DNA of 64,000 bases, taken from assembly GCA_903772945.1 (NCBI GenBank), contig CAICTM010000200.1, positions 1 through 64,000 on the forward strand, written 5' to 3'. The translations under genes and the position numbers were made by a program. The notes under the pieces were generated by a model. The model worked only from the letters and a program-made list of their open reading frames with translations, was not told where the DNA came from and made no database searches. How positions within the stretch are numbered: the first letter of the stretch is position 1; each line of letters begins with the position of its first letter. Shown here piece by piece: positions 1 to 9,844 of this stretch. This stretch comes from Seminavis robusta. Its lineage: Eukaryota > Bacillariophyta > Bacillariophyceae > Naviculales > Naviculaceae.

Positions 1-989
1 GCAATGTCGCTTATCGCTGGATCGCTGCTAGCTAGAGCCAGTAGAAAGGTACTAGTATGCAATAGCATTAGGTAGGTACCGACTAGTATGGCATATGGCT
101 CCGGCCATGAGGGTTCTGGTCGGGAGGTCGGAGGGGAACCTGTAGCTAGCTAGCATAGCTGCTGGAGCCGGTGCTGTCGGAGTGGGGAGGGAGCAGGATT
201 CCAGCCGGCTAAGCAACTTGACAAGATGCCTCCGGTGGCGCCAACTACGGAAACAGAAATAGCAAAAAGGCATGACAGTGGATTGCACAACCCTCCCAGC
301 TACTGACATGGCTCCCTTGCAGTTTTCCTAGCTCCTCCCCCCGCCTTACTAGTTCCAGCCCCGTTCCTGGTTGTACCTCCCCTGCTGGCCTGAGCCCAGC
401 TAGCTAGCCTCAGCTTCCCAGTCAGTGACATCTCTATAGCATTTCTCCTGGGCAGCTCCTTCCCCAGCTCAATGCCCAGTTTCATCCCAAATGCTCCTCC
501 TGCTGAGAGCCTCAGCTATGCCGTTAGCATTGCTGCTAGAGCTACCAAGCAACCCTCTTAGCCAGCGGAGGAGTCGGGTCGGTATGAGGAGTGGAGTTGG
601 GTTACATCTGGCCGGCACCACGTAATGGTATAATCTACCTTTTACTGTATGATGAGTACAGGACTGTCCGACGGTTTTCACTCAGACTTTAAAACGACCA
701 CGACTGGTTCTCATAGAAAGGGCATGTTTTAAGGGCATGTTTATTTAAGGGCATGTTTAAGGGCGTGTTTCAAACGGTGCTCAGGCGTGGAAATTTCAAT
801 TTTTGTTTTAGAGCCTGAGTGGACGGTCCGGTACGGTATGGTTAGCCTGTAACCCTAAAACGAGGACCAACCATTGATTGATTGATTGACACACCAAACA
901 ACAAAATCGGCAACAGGCCAACTCCGTAGTTGGCGAAATCACATCCTTTCTAATCCTTTGATGATCCGTTGCGGTCAGGGTTCGCTAAC
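1..989. other. Gene-free stretch at the window start
   Basis: I see no supported gene. Short ORFs are on the minus strand only and have no protein character. Bases 719-771 contain about four degenerate copies of AAGGGCATGTTT, one of them AAGGGCGTGTTT. CTAGCTAG and TACCGGTA-like palindromes are scattered through it, as in the other gaps of this window. Confidence 0.6.
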
Positions 990-3010
990 CGATTCCATTG
1001 GTTACCGGTTATTAACCGGTCATTTCCGGTTATTAACCGGTCATCGATACGATAACCGGTAACCGGTCATATTTATTTTGATTGGTTGAATAACCAATAA
1101 CCGGTAACCAGAACTATTTGACTGGTTGATCGACTGGTTATCATATACGGTTATTGGTTACTTGACTGGTTACTTGACTGGTTATTTGACTGGTTATTCG
1201 ATTTTCGAACTTTGCTAAGAACAACACACTAAGTGGCTCCTCCAGCAGCATGTGGCAAGCCTAATGGAGGAAGATGATATCACAGCTAAGGAACTAGACT
1301 CTTACAATGATCAGCCTGATGTCAACATTAGCGAATCTTGATGAAAATTAGCCGTACGTCTCTAGCAAATGCTTATTTTACTAGCAAATATGCTAGTAAA
1401 CGTGCTATGTAGCTAGTGTGGAGGAGTCCTGGGTACATGACATGATGGGGATAGTTGAGGTAACTTCCTGATATATAATATAAATGAAGATTGGTGGATT
1501 GGCTGAGGACTTGACCACCCAAATGTTATCGCATGGTCACTCAATGCACGGGTATCGTTCCAAATCCACATACTCGGAACACTTGAAAAGGGTGATATCG
1601 CTCTCTCTTCTCTCTCCTCCTGGATCAAGATGCATATTGAATATTGTCTTGTTCTGGTTGGGGGTATTAGGGGACCTGTCTGGCTCCTACCAATGGTGTT
1701 TGCATGGTCTACGAGTTGTCCTGGGCCATTCGCTAGCAAACGTGCTAAGTGGCTAATGTGGAGCACTCCTGGATACGCATTGGGGCCCACATATGCTGAA
1801 TGTTGTTATATTCCATGTTTCTATAGTATATTAGGAGTCAATCTTCTATGGGATCAATATCCATGGGCCTCTTCTATCCTGGTGGTATAGCTGTCGACGA
1901 CTGCTGTTGCACAATATACATGGCAAAACACCGAATTCCACATCCGCCAAGGTGTGTTGTGCATGGCATGAAAGAGATAGCTGAACTAACTTCTTATATA
2001 TATATAGATGGACAATCTTGATGCTGGGGGTGCGGCTGTGACTTGTAGTATAGCTTCTGTAGCCCATATTGACTCTGAATTGAGGCGATACGCTGTCCAA
2101 ACGGGGTCATATCGGGTTGTTCTACGTATTGGGGCAAACATATGCTGAATGTTGTTATATTCCATGTTTCTATAGTATATTAGGAGTCCATCTTCTATGG
2201 GATCAATATCCATGGGCCTCTTCTATCCTGGTAGTATAGCTGTCGACTGCTGTTGCAAAATATACATGGCAAAACACCCAAAAGGTCCAAATCGTAGATT
2301 TAATCCACTAGATAGAGTCATAGTGCTCACCCCACCATCCATGAATCTCATATATACATATAAAAAGTTAGTTCACCTCTCCCCTTCATGCCAGACACCC
2401 TCAGGTACTCCACAAAGCCCAAACAGCACCTTTTTGGCTGCACTTTTGGCCATTTTGGGCCAAAATCGTAGATTGAATCCACTAGATAGAGTCTTGGTGC
2501 TGACCCCACCATCCAGGAATCTCATTTATACATATGAAAAGTTAGTTCAACTCTCCCCTTCATGCCAGACACCCTCAGGTACTCCACAAAGCCCAAACAG
2601 CACCTTTTTAACAGCACTTTTGGCCATTTTGGGCCAAAATCGTAGATTGAATCCACTAGATAGAGTCTTAGTGCTGACCCCACCATCCAGGAATCTCATT
2701 TATACATATGAAAAGTTAGTTCAACTCTCCCCTTCATGCCAGACACCCTCAGGTACTCTACAAAGCCCAAACAGCACCTTCGATACGCTTTGGTTAACCA
2801 CTGATATAACCAGTGGTTACCGGTTACTAACCTATAAAATAACCTATAACCAATGGGAAATAACCAATAACCAGTAACCAGTACCTTAGATTGATTGGTT
2901 ATATAACCAATAACCAATAACCAGTACCCCCAATTGAGTGGTTGAATAACCAATAACCAATAACCAGTACATAGTTGATTGGTTAGCCAACCCTGGTTGC
3001 GGTTGGTGGA
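990..3010. repeat. Composite repeat region bracketed by ACCGGTTA/AACCAATA minisatellites
   Basis: Both edges are built from short degenerate units: 990-1210 has units such as GGTTATTAACCGGTCAT and TTGACTGGTTA, and 2795-2990 has AACCAATAACCAGTA. Both contain the foldback motif ATTGGTT..AATAACCAAT. Between them, about 150 bp at 1782-1933 recurs in direct orientation at 2131-2280 (offset about 349), and a 174-bp array fills 2281-2780. Diverged pieces resembling the array unit lie in the opposite orientation at about 1420-1490 and 1955-2015. No transposase or reverse transcriptase is visible. It could be a non-autonomous element or a local satellite-like expansion. Confidence 0.6.
2281..2780 (+). 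repeat. 174-bp tandem repeat, about 2.9 copies
   Basis: The word CGTAGATT recurs at 2293, 2467 and 2641, which gives a period of exactly 174 bp. The second and third copies are nearly identical and the first is more diverged. Because 174 is divisible by three, an open frame runs through all copies (2197-2877), but it has no sign of function apart from the repeat. There are no unique spacers, so this is not a CRISPR-like array. Confidence 0.85.
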
Positions 3011-3685
3011 GGCAGTCACCTCGTTGGCTCGTAGGGTTTAGTACATGTAGTGTCTTTAGTGTGGACGTGACAGTTGCCAGCTGAAACCTTGAGGGTCTCT
3101 TATTGCATGCATTGGGTCGGTTTGTGGTCATCTGAACGTACTGTAATCTGTACTTGTAGCTTGTAGCTATCGGTACTACAGTACTGTACACTATCCACAG
3201 TAGCTATTTTAAAATACCTACTGTACAGTAGTGGTTCCCGCATGAAAGAAGATGCTCGTCGCCGTAAATGGGATTGCTTTGTGTAGAAACCTGTAGGGCG
3301 TGTTAGTTTGTTAAGGTTGGTCATTCGCAACCAATACCAGTATGACTGTTTTGATCAAATATTTAGATATCAAGACCCGAGTGACACTGTTGGTGCTATC
3401 AAATGACCATTTGTACCGGCACATAGCGGTTTGTTAACAATGATGATCGTAATTTTGATACCCAGTACACCAGTACTGTACACTGAATGACTGAGTCACT
3501 CGGCTACGCTCGATGCCTTTGGTCTTGGATTTTCTCTCGTCACCACCGCGGTCGGCTGTCGCCACCATGCAAACGAAGCAAAGAAAGCAAAGCAACGATA
3601 TCAAGGATGGCTCATAATTTGTTTCTCCAAACAACATTATCCTTTTTCGTGTACAACAACCACCACAACTACACCTATACCAAAA
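3011..3685. other. Gene-free stretch upstream of the vWD gene
   Basis: No gene is supported. The last 60 bases before 3686 are rich in ACAACAACC and probably form the 5' leader of the next gene. Several short palindromes of the TACAGTACTGTA type lie around 3175-3230 and 3470-3482. Confidence 0.5.
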
Positions 3686-5740
3686 ATGAAGTATTCCGCC
3701 CTTCTTTCCCTTGCCCTGGTCGGATCCGCTGAGGCTTTCCGTACCCAAGCAACCAAGAAGCAACCGCGCAAGCTTGAGGAATGTAACAACGCCCCCGATA
3801 TCTTCACGGACGACTACACCACCTTCGGAGCTACCTACAAAGTCAATTCCTACAGGGGTAATCCCAACTGCCAAGACTTGGGATTTGCCTATGGATACAA
3901 GATGGATGAGCGATGCTTTGATGCCACCGACCATCCCTTTGGCACCGAAGACAGCTCCATCAAGTACGCCAAGACACAGGGTGACTGCGCTTCTGGCACT
4001 ACTCCCTCTGGAACCTTCACCACCAAGTGCATCGACGATGGTGGTGAATACAAGAGCGTCGAATACACTGCCACCACTGATTCCTACGTCATCATGAAGG
4101 GAGGAAACGGAGGAGCCGTCTACACCTTGACTGCTGGTACCACTTACTACCTTGATGTCGGTCAATCCAAGGGAATCAGCCACATCGAGTTCTGCTATGT
4201 CTGTGACGAGTGTGGAAGCGAACCAGAGACCCCAGAGACTGCTGCTCCTACCGTCGAGTGTGAATATGAATGGGTCGTCGACCACGATGTTGCCACTTCT
4301 CCCGCTGAGGTTTCCATCCACGTTGAGATGTTCCCCCAACAAGAGGCTGCCCACTTCAACATCACCCTTGATGATCCCCAGTACGGAGGCAAAACTTTCA
4401 CTGATGGATGGTGCATTGACTGGGACCGTCTCATTGGTACCCAAGACTGGGATGTTGATATCTTCAGTTTTGGCTCTGATGCCATCCCTGCCGCTGCTTT
4501 GGACAAGCACGACATGCTCCCCAACTTGGCATGGTTGATCAACAACATTGCCATTGGAGACACTGTCGATGAAGTGGTCCAAGGAGAACAATGTACTGGA
4601 ACTGTCAACTGGCTCGAAATCCAAGGAGGTATCTGGGGTCTTGTTGATAACATCAACGGTACCGGTACTGATTATGAGACCTACCGACACGAGTGTGTTG
4701 CGCGATGGGTCCGTGACCAAGCTATTGCTAACGGTAATGGATACACTATTGACTGCTCTGACCCCAATGAACAAATCCCTCTTGTCATGGTCATCGACGA
4801 GGGTGAGGTCATCACCAACCAGACCATTATCTCTGAGATGAACGTCCACACTGTCCCTGGCCTCTGTAGCTGTCCGGCCCCCACATCATCTCCCACCAAG
4901 GCTCCCACTACCCCAAGCAACGAGAGAAGTGGACCCACCACTGGCTATGAGAAGCCCACCCCCGGAAGTGGCAGTGGAGATCCTCACTTCAAGACCTGGA
5001 CTGGAGACAAGTTCGACTACCATGGAGAGTGTGATCTAGTCTTGGTCGACAACCCCAAGTTCAATGACAACCAAGGCCTCAAGATCCACATCCGAACCAC
5101 TCGTGTCAAGTACTTCAGCTACATCTCCAAGATTGCTGTCCAGATTGGAGATGATGTCCTCGAGTTTGAGAACGATGTCCAGACTTTCTTGATCAACGGA
5201 TTGCCCGTTGAGCACAACCGCAAGCACCACAAGACTCACTTGGGAGGATTCATTGTCCGTCGTGACAGCAAGGCCATCAGTATTCGTCTCCATGACGAGG
5301 GCCGACACAGCCACAATGTCGCAAAGATCGATCTCCACACACGCAAGAACGGATTCCCTGCTGTCATTGTTGATGGCGGAGACACAGCCATCTTCGAGCA
5401 CAGCTTGGGTCTTTTGGGAGACTGGAAGACTGGTACCAAGTTTGCTCGTGACGGTGTTTCTGTCATGGACCACGAAGATGCCACCCTCTTTGCTGAGGAA
5501 TGGCAAGTACGTGACACCGAGCCCATGCTCTTCTCTGAAGCCCGTGCTCCTCAATTCCCAGCCAAGTGTGTTGCACCCAAGAAGCACTTGGGCAACCGCC
5601 TTGGAACCGACAGCATGCGCAAGGAAGCCGAGAAGGCTTGCTCCCACTGGAAGGAAGACATGGATGATTGCATCTTTGATGTCATTGCTACCAGAGATGT
5701 TCTGGTTGCCGCTGAAGGCCACATTGTTCACTTGAAGTAA
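3686..5740 (+). CDS. Secreted von Willebrand factor type D domain protein
   Basis: The protein has 684 residues in one exon. The start MKYSALLSLALVGSAEAF is a clear signal peptide, cleaved near residue 18, so the product enters the secretory pathway. The N-terminal half (about 30-400) is Cys-rich, with paired cysteines such as C-Y-V-C-D-E-C, and I do not recognise it. A short P/T/S linker (about 405-430) leads to a von Willebrand D domain that opens with G-D-P-H-F-K-T-W-T-G near residue 432 and ends with the G-L-L-G-D-W motif. vWD domains mediate extracellular assembly or adhesion; a role in mucilage or cell-surface material is inference. The strong codon bias leaves a 471-codon antisense open frame over most of the gene, which I treat as a shadow. 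Confidence 0.9.
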   Translation: MKYSALLSLALVGSAEAFRTQATKKQPRKLEECNNAPDIFTDDYTTFGATYKVNSYRGNPNCQDLGFAYGYKMDERCFDATDHPFGTEDSSIKYAKTQGDCASGTTPSGTFTTKCIDDGGEYKSVEYTATTDSYVIMKGGNGGAVYTLTAGTTYYLDVGQSKGISHIEFCYVCDECGSEPETPETAAPTVECEYEWVVDHDVATSPAEVSIHVEMFPQQEAAHFNITLDDPQYGGKTFTDGWCIDWDRLIGTQDWDVDIFSFGSDAIPAAALDKHDMLPNLAWLINNIAIGDTVDEVVQGEQCTGTVNWLEIQGGIWGLVDNINGTGTDYETYRHECVARWVRDQAIANGNGYTIDCSDPNEQIPLVMVIDEGEVITNQTIISEMNVHTVPGLCSCPAPTSSPTKAPTTPSNERSGPTTGYEKPTPGSGSGDPHFKTWTGDKFDYHGECDLVLVDNPKFNDNQGLKIHIRTTRVKYFSYISKIAVQIGDDVLEFENDVQTFLINGLPVEHNRKHHKTHLGGFIVRRDSKAISIRLHDEGRHSHNVAKIDLHTRKNGFPAVIVDGGDTAIFEHSLGLLGDWKTGTKFARDGVSVMDHEDATLFAEEWQVRDTEPMLFSEARAPQFPAKCVAPKKHLGNRLGTDSMRKEAEKACSHWKEDMDDCIFDVIATRDVLVAAEGHIVHLK

Positions 5741-6902
5741 ACGGCTGGCTGTGTTTTCGCCAGTTGTTAGAGCATTAGAGTGAATAAGCAAAGATTGATA
5801 ACGTAATATGGAATTAGTGCATGATATCATTGCCAACTAGCTAGCCAACTTCTATCTAGTTCATCGGGGACGAGCTAATACCGCGATTCGCTCGTCGACG
5901 ACATGGTCTGGACCTCGTCGTCACCATTATCGACCAACTCTTTTAAACCCCCGTCATTCAGTGCCGCTGCTGCGGTCATGGACACGTCCAGCAACCGAGC
6001 AGCTTTTCTCTTCGACCATCGCTCATACGCTAGGTTTCTCTGGTTATGGCAAGTCTACTACTAGCAAGCCAGGCAAGAGCTAGCCTTTGCTTTCTGGCTG
6101 GTGCATCCTCGGATCCTTCGAATCGTTGGTTCTTGTTTTGGTGAGGTGCAGCTGGCTGGTGGCATTGCCGGAGCGAGGCTCGCACTGATTGATTTGGAAG
6201 ACAAGCAAGGAAGACAAAAGTCAAGCCGCCGCCTCACTACATGCATACCGTGCGGCTATCGGTAGCTAGCTACCGTTGCCGGAAGACGCATAGGGTATCC
6301 CCCTTGGTCGTGCGTCCCGGGAGGACTCTAGCTATGCTATTTCATGCGGTGGCTTCTCGATCACCGGGCAAAATCCTGGCGTTGGTCAAAGCTACCGGTA
6401 TATGCAAACACCGACACGAAGCAGGGAGGAGTATCTATAGCTCTTGGAAAACCAAAGCAGCTGACTTGGGCAAAAAATGTGGCACAAAGCGATTCCTACC
6501 GAATGAACGAGGAGCCAAGGAACGAAACCATGAACCGCTCCCACTCCCGCTCAGATCGACTCGACTCAAAGCCCACCCGCCAAAGTCAATACATTTCTAG
6601 GTCAGGGGCACCAATGTGCCATGCATCCTGACGAAGCGACCGCCTTGGCCGTCTTGGAACAACTTCGTTGTAAAACCCGGGAGAACACATCCATCCAGTA
6701 GAGATAAGGCTACACGACCCGATCTTTTAGAAAACACGAATTCGCCGGAAGCTGGAACATCGCGGTGGGAATGGGAGTGCGGCAACTCACAAAACGCCTT
6801 GAACTCAGCTCTTTCTTCCATTGGAAGAGCATAACAACAGTGATTACTGTGAACAATTACTGAGTACGAGCAACCACTAGCTAGCTTGAATGCATGTAGA
6901 GC
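5741..6902. other. Gene-free stretch
   Basis: No gene is supported. Overlapping ORFs of 60-155 codons on both strands have no recognisable domain and are not conserved in character. The last 100 bases probably hold the promoter and leader of the SRPBCC gene. Confidence 0.5.
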
Positions 6903-7376
6903 ATGGGAACCTTCCAAGTCGAAACCATCATCGATGCTCCAATTGCCGCGGTTTGGGACCGTCTGGCCGGAGACATTGGTAGCATTGCCGAGTGGAATCC
7001 GGGTGTCCAAGAATCCTACGTGCTGGACGGAGCCAAAAAGACGGGCCTTGGAGCACAGCGGCATTGTGATCTAGGAAACGGGAATCATTTGGAAGAAGAG
7101 GTTGTCAAGTTTGAACCCGAAACTGCCATTACGTTTCGAATCACCAATAGCAACATGCCCTTTGCCCGCGCCGACATTCGATTCTCCTTGGCATCGGTAG
7201 AAACTGGGCACAACAACAGTGGCAGCAGTACCAAGGTTATTGTTTCACCTGACTATCAACTCAAGTACGGATGCATTGGCGAGTTCTTGGATTGGAGCAT
7301 GGTCAAGAGAACCTACAAAAAGGGAATGAAGAATTTGTTGGGTGGGCTCAAGAAGGATGTTGAGGCCAATCAGTGA
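6903..7376 (+). CDS. SRPBCC (START-like) superfamily protein
   Basis: This 157-residue single-exon protein begins M-G-T-F-Q-V-E-T-I-I-D-A-P, the first strand and turn typical of the polyketide cyclase/SRPBCC fold. The W-D-R-L-A-G-D and W-N-P-G-V motifs follow, as in cyclase/dehydrase-like members. Length and order (helix, long antiparallel sheet, C-terminal helix 'D-W-S-M-V-K-R-T-Y-K-K-G-M') fit a lone ligand-binding domain. No signal peptide is seen, so it is probably cytosolic. The ligand cannot be told. An upstream in-frame extension is possible but has no better start. Confidence 0.8.
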   Translation: MGTFQVETIIDAPIAAVWDRLAGDIGSIAEWNPGVQESYVLDGAKKTGLGAQRHCDLGNGNHLEEEVVKFEPETAITFRITNSNMPFARADIRFSLASVETGHNNSGSSTKVIVSPDYQLKYGCIGEFLDWSMVKRTYKKGMKNLLGGLKKDVEANQ

Positions 7377-8422
7377 GTGACAGTCAACCTACATGTATAT
7401 ACCATTCCTTTGCAATGAAATGGATTGGAAGGAATGAGTGCTGTGTTATGCTATATCAGGACTAACAGCATTACTTGTTGTCGTGCTATTTCACAACCAC
7501 ACACACACACACAGGCAACTACAGTCCTTCTTTCAATAGCAACTCCACAAAGGAACTGTACTTTAGAATATGTTCTTATAATCATTTTTGTTACTTCCTC
7601 TAACCATTGTTTCGTCTCGTAGTGTACGTTCTGAGGGCTACCGGTACCGGTTGTGGTTTTCAAGCACGAGGTGCCCCAGCACCTGACCCGGTAATGCACT
7701 AGCTAGTGCTGCTCCCTCTTGTGGAGGCAGTGACCGGCGAGCGACGACTTCCGGACAACTTGTGGATTCGATTCGATTCGATTCGATTCGATTCGATTCC
7801 GTGGCCAGAGCTAAGATTTGGCTGCACGTTCTAGCTAGTCCAGTCAAAACCGTACGGTAGCCGTCATGAGTATGGATACGTGTCTACAGGAGTGTGTGTT
7901 GTGGGGATCTTGAAGGTACGGGGGGAGCAACCTTTCAGTGACGACGGATACATCGGAAGCTTCTACAATTGAAGTTAACTCCTCATCGTCATGCTGGCTC
8001 TATGCTTTGTGCCTGAAACGTTTGAGGCGAAGAGATGGAGATGAATACCTTAGCCATTTCCAAACTCAAAGTGAGAGCGAAGTGAGGGTACATGTACAGA
8101 AAGTGCTCTAAATCTTCTTGTACCGGTACGGTACAGTCGTACCGGACCTTCCAAGATTCTCGAAAGATCGCAAGATCTCTCTTGACAATTTTGGTGCCCC
8201 CAACTGCCGCTCACGCGACCGTGACCTGTCCAGATCCATTTGTTGCAACCCACCATGCATGCATGCATGCCTGCCAATCCATTGAGAGTTCTATTAGCTG
8301 ACGAGTAAAGTTGTCTTGTCTTGTCATTATCATCTTTGATTCAATTCCATTGATCTTATTCAAGCTACCCAAAGCTAGCCAAAGCTAGCCAAAGCTACCC
8401 AAAGAAAACAAAACAAAATTTC
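7377..8422. other. Gene-free stretch with ATTCG microsatellite
   Basis: No gene is supported. A (CGATT)n microsatellite lies at about 7764-7800, a CA run at 7498-7514, and CATGCATG repeats near 8252-8270. Bases 8360-8404 carry four copies of a unit like CCAAAGCTAG just before the next start codon, probably in the 5' leader. Confidence 0.6.
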
Positions 8423-9844
8423 ATGTCTGAGCAAGTGCTAACGGTAGTTCCAAAGACAGCAGCAATGCGACCATTTTCTAGACGAGGCTTGTTGACGATG
8501 GTGCTTTTCTTTGGTGGCTTGGCTGTCATGGTACAGCGAGAAATTGGATTTCTTTCCAGCTTAAAGATTGTGCCTTTGACGGTGCCAGCAGAACTGGTAG
8601 AGCCTCAGCAGTGGCTGTCACTAGAAGCTCCTCCAGAATCTCCTCAAGAATCACAGGTACATGATCAGGCACAAGATCAGGTACAAGATCAGGTACAAAT
8701 CTCCACGACAAGCCGATCTTTGCAACGCCACGTGGAGAGTGCCAACAAGGCGCAACAGCAATCTGCTCCTCTCAGTTTTCGGGATGTCTTGGGATTACCC
8801 AGTCTACAAGATGAAGAAGAAGACGAAGCTACTAGTACTACTGGTAGTAGTAGTAGAGTACCGAAAAACAGGGCAGAAGAATTCGCCATCAATGCAAAAC
8901 GGAGAGAAAAAGCTACCAAAATCAAAAATGAACGAGAAAATGCCAACCGAACTGCCATTGTTTGGGTCACCAGATACCTAGATGATTGTGGGGCAGAACG
9001 CTTGCTGCATCTACTGACCACGGCAGCTACCCAAACAACACGACAACAACCACCACAACAACGAGATGTCTGGATCTTGCACAATCACAAATCACTAAAA
9101 CGAAAAAGTCCTGATCTCGTTCGTCGTTCCGAACAACTCGTCACACAACTCAAAGAATACGCACAAGACAACAAACTGAACATTACACTACGAGGGGCTC
9201 ATCAGTCATCCTCCACACTCAATCTCGATGGAAAACGCAGTGGATCTGGTAAATCCTCCTTTTTACGATTCGTCGCCTACAAACGATATCAATTTGCCTG
9301 GCACATTGAAGATGACGTCTTCTTTACGGGACCATGGCACAATCTATTCGATGCCTTTGTGACACGACCAGACGATGTCATTTCCACCGGTGATCCCGCT
9401 CCTTCCGACTGGTATTATCACGTCTACGAAACCTGTACTCTACGCGTCCCCGTATGGGCCGAATTCAATCAACAACGCATGTTTTTGCCCTGTGAGTGTG
9501 CCAGTATTGCACCCAAAATTACACGATGGGCCATTCTACGCATGTCGTTGCGGTTTGCCGAATCCTTGCTGGAACTATCCAAAACAAACGCCATTGTGGG
9601 ACATCATGAAGCCGTATTGGCACCCATGTGTGATGCCTATCATTATCAATGCGACAATAAGGAATTGTTGCAGCCGCACAATGGACACATTTGCACCGCG
9701 GGATGGGGACCCTGGAAAAATGCGTCCACGCAAGTACTCGAACTACACGGGAATATTACACACAACAGACTATATCATCCCGTCAAATGTGCCGCCTACG
9801 AACACAATTTGACGAGTCTCACGGATCAGCTGTTGTATACTTAA
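8423..9844 (+). CDS. Type II membrane protein, glycosyltransferase-like
   Basis: The protein has 473 residues in one exon. A single hydrophobic stretch (residues about 22-38) follows a short basic N-terminus, giving the type II topology of Golgi glycosyltransferases. A Q/S/E-rich stem (about 60-165) precedes the luminal domain. That domain opens with a W-V-T-R-Y-L-D strand and holds H-I-E-D-D-V-F-F at about 294-301, like a metal-binding DxD motif in a nucleotide-sugar fold. A later W-G-P-W with several Cys-x-n-Cys pairs and N-glycosylation sequons (N-A-S, N-I-T, N-L-T) supports a luminal location. The donor, acceptor and exact GT family cannot be read from the sequence. The start at 8423 is the first ATG; a second Met at residue 15 is also possible. 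Confidence 0.7.
   Translation: MSEQVLTVVPKTAAMRPFSRRGLLTMVLFFGGLAVMVQREIGFLSSLKIVPLTVPAELVEPQQWLSLEAPPESPQESQVHDQAQDQVQDQVQISTTSRSLQRHVESANKAQQQSAPLSFRDVLGLPSLQDEEEDEATSTTGSSSRVPKNRAEEFAINAKRREKATKIKNERENANRTAIVWVTRYLDDCGAERLLHLLTTAATQTTRQQPPQQRDVWILHNHKSLKRKSPDLVRRSEQLVTQLKEYAQDNKLNITLRGAHQSSSTLNLDGKRSGSGKSSFLRFVAYKRYQFAWHIEDDVFFTGPWHNLFDAFVTRPDDVISTGDPAPSDWYYHVYETCTLRVPVWAEFNQQRMFLPCECASIAPKITRWAILRMSLRFAESLLELSKTNAIVGHHEAVLAPMCDAYHYQCDNKELLQPHNGHICTAGWGPWKNASTQVLELHGNITHNRLYHPVKCAAYEHNLTSLTDQLLYT

Noticed and set aside
2281-2780. CRISPR-like array
   Set aside because: The 174-bp units are contiguous with no unique spacers, and the window is eukaryotic.
990-3010. LTR or other virus-like element
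   Set aside because: No long terminal direct repeats, gag/pol or integrase motifs are visible; only short-unit repeats and the 174-bp array are present.
3434-4849. A 471-codon open frame antisense to the vWD gene
   Set aside because: The sense frame has a signal peptide and a vWD domain. The antisense frame arises from the strong codon bias and has no domain, only Val/Ser/Asp-rich sequence.
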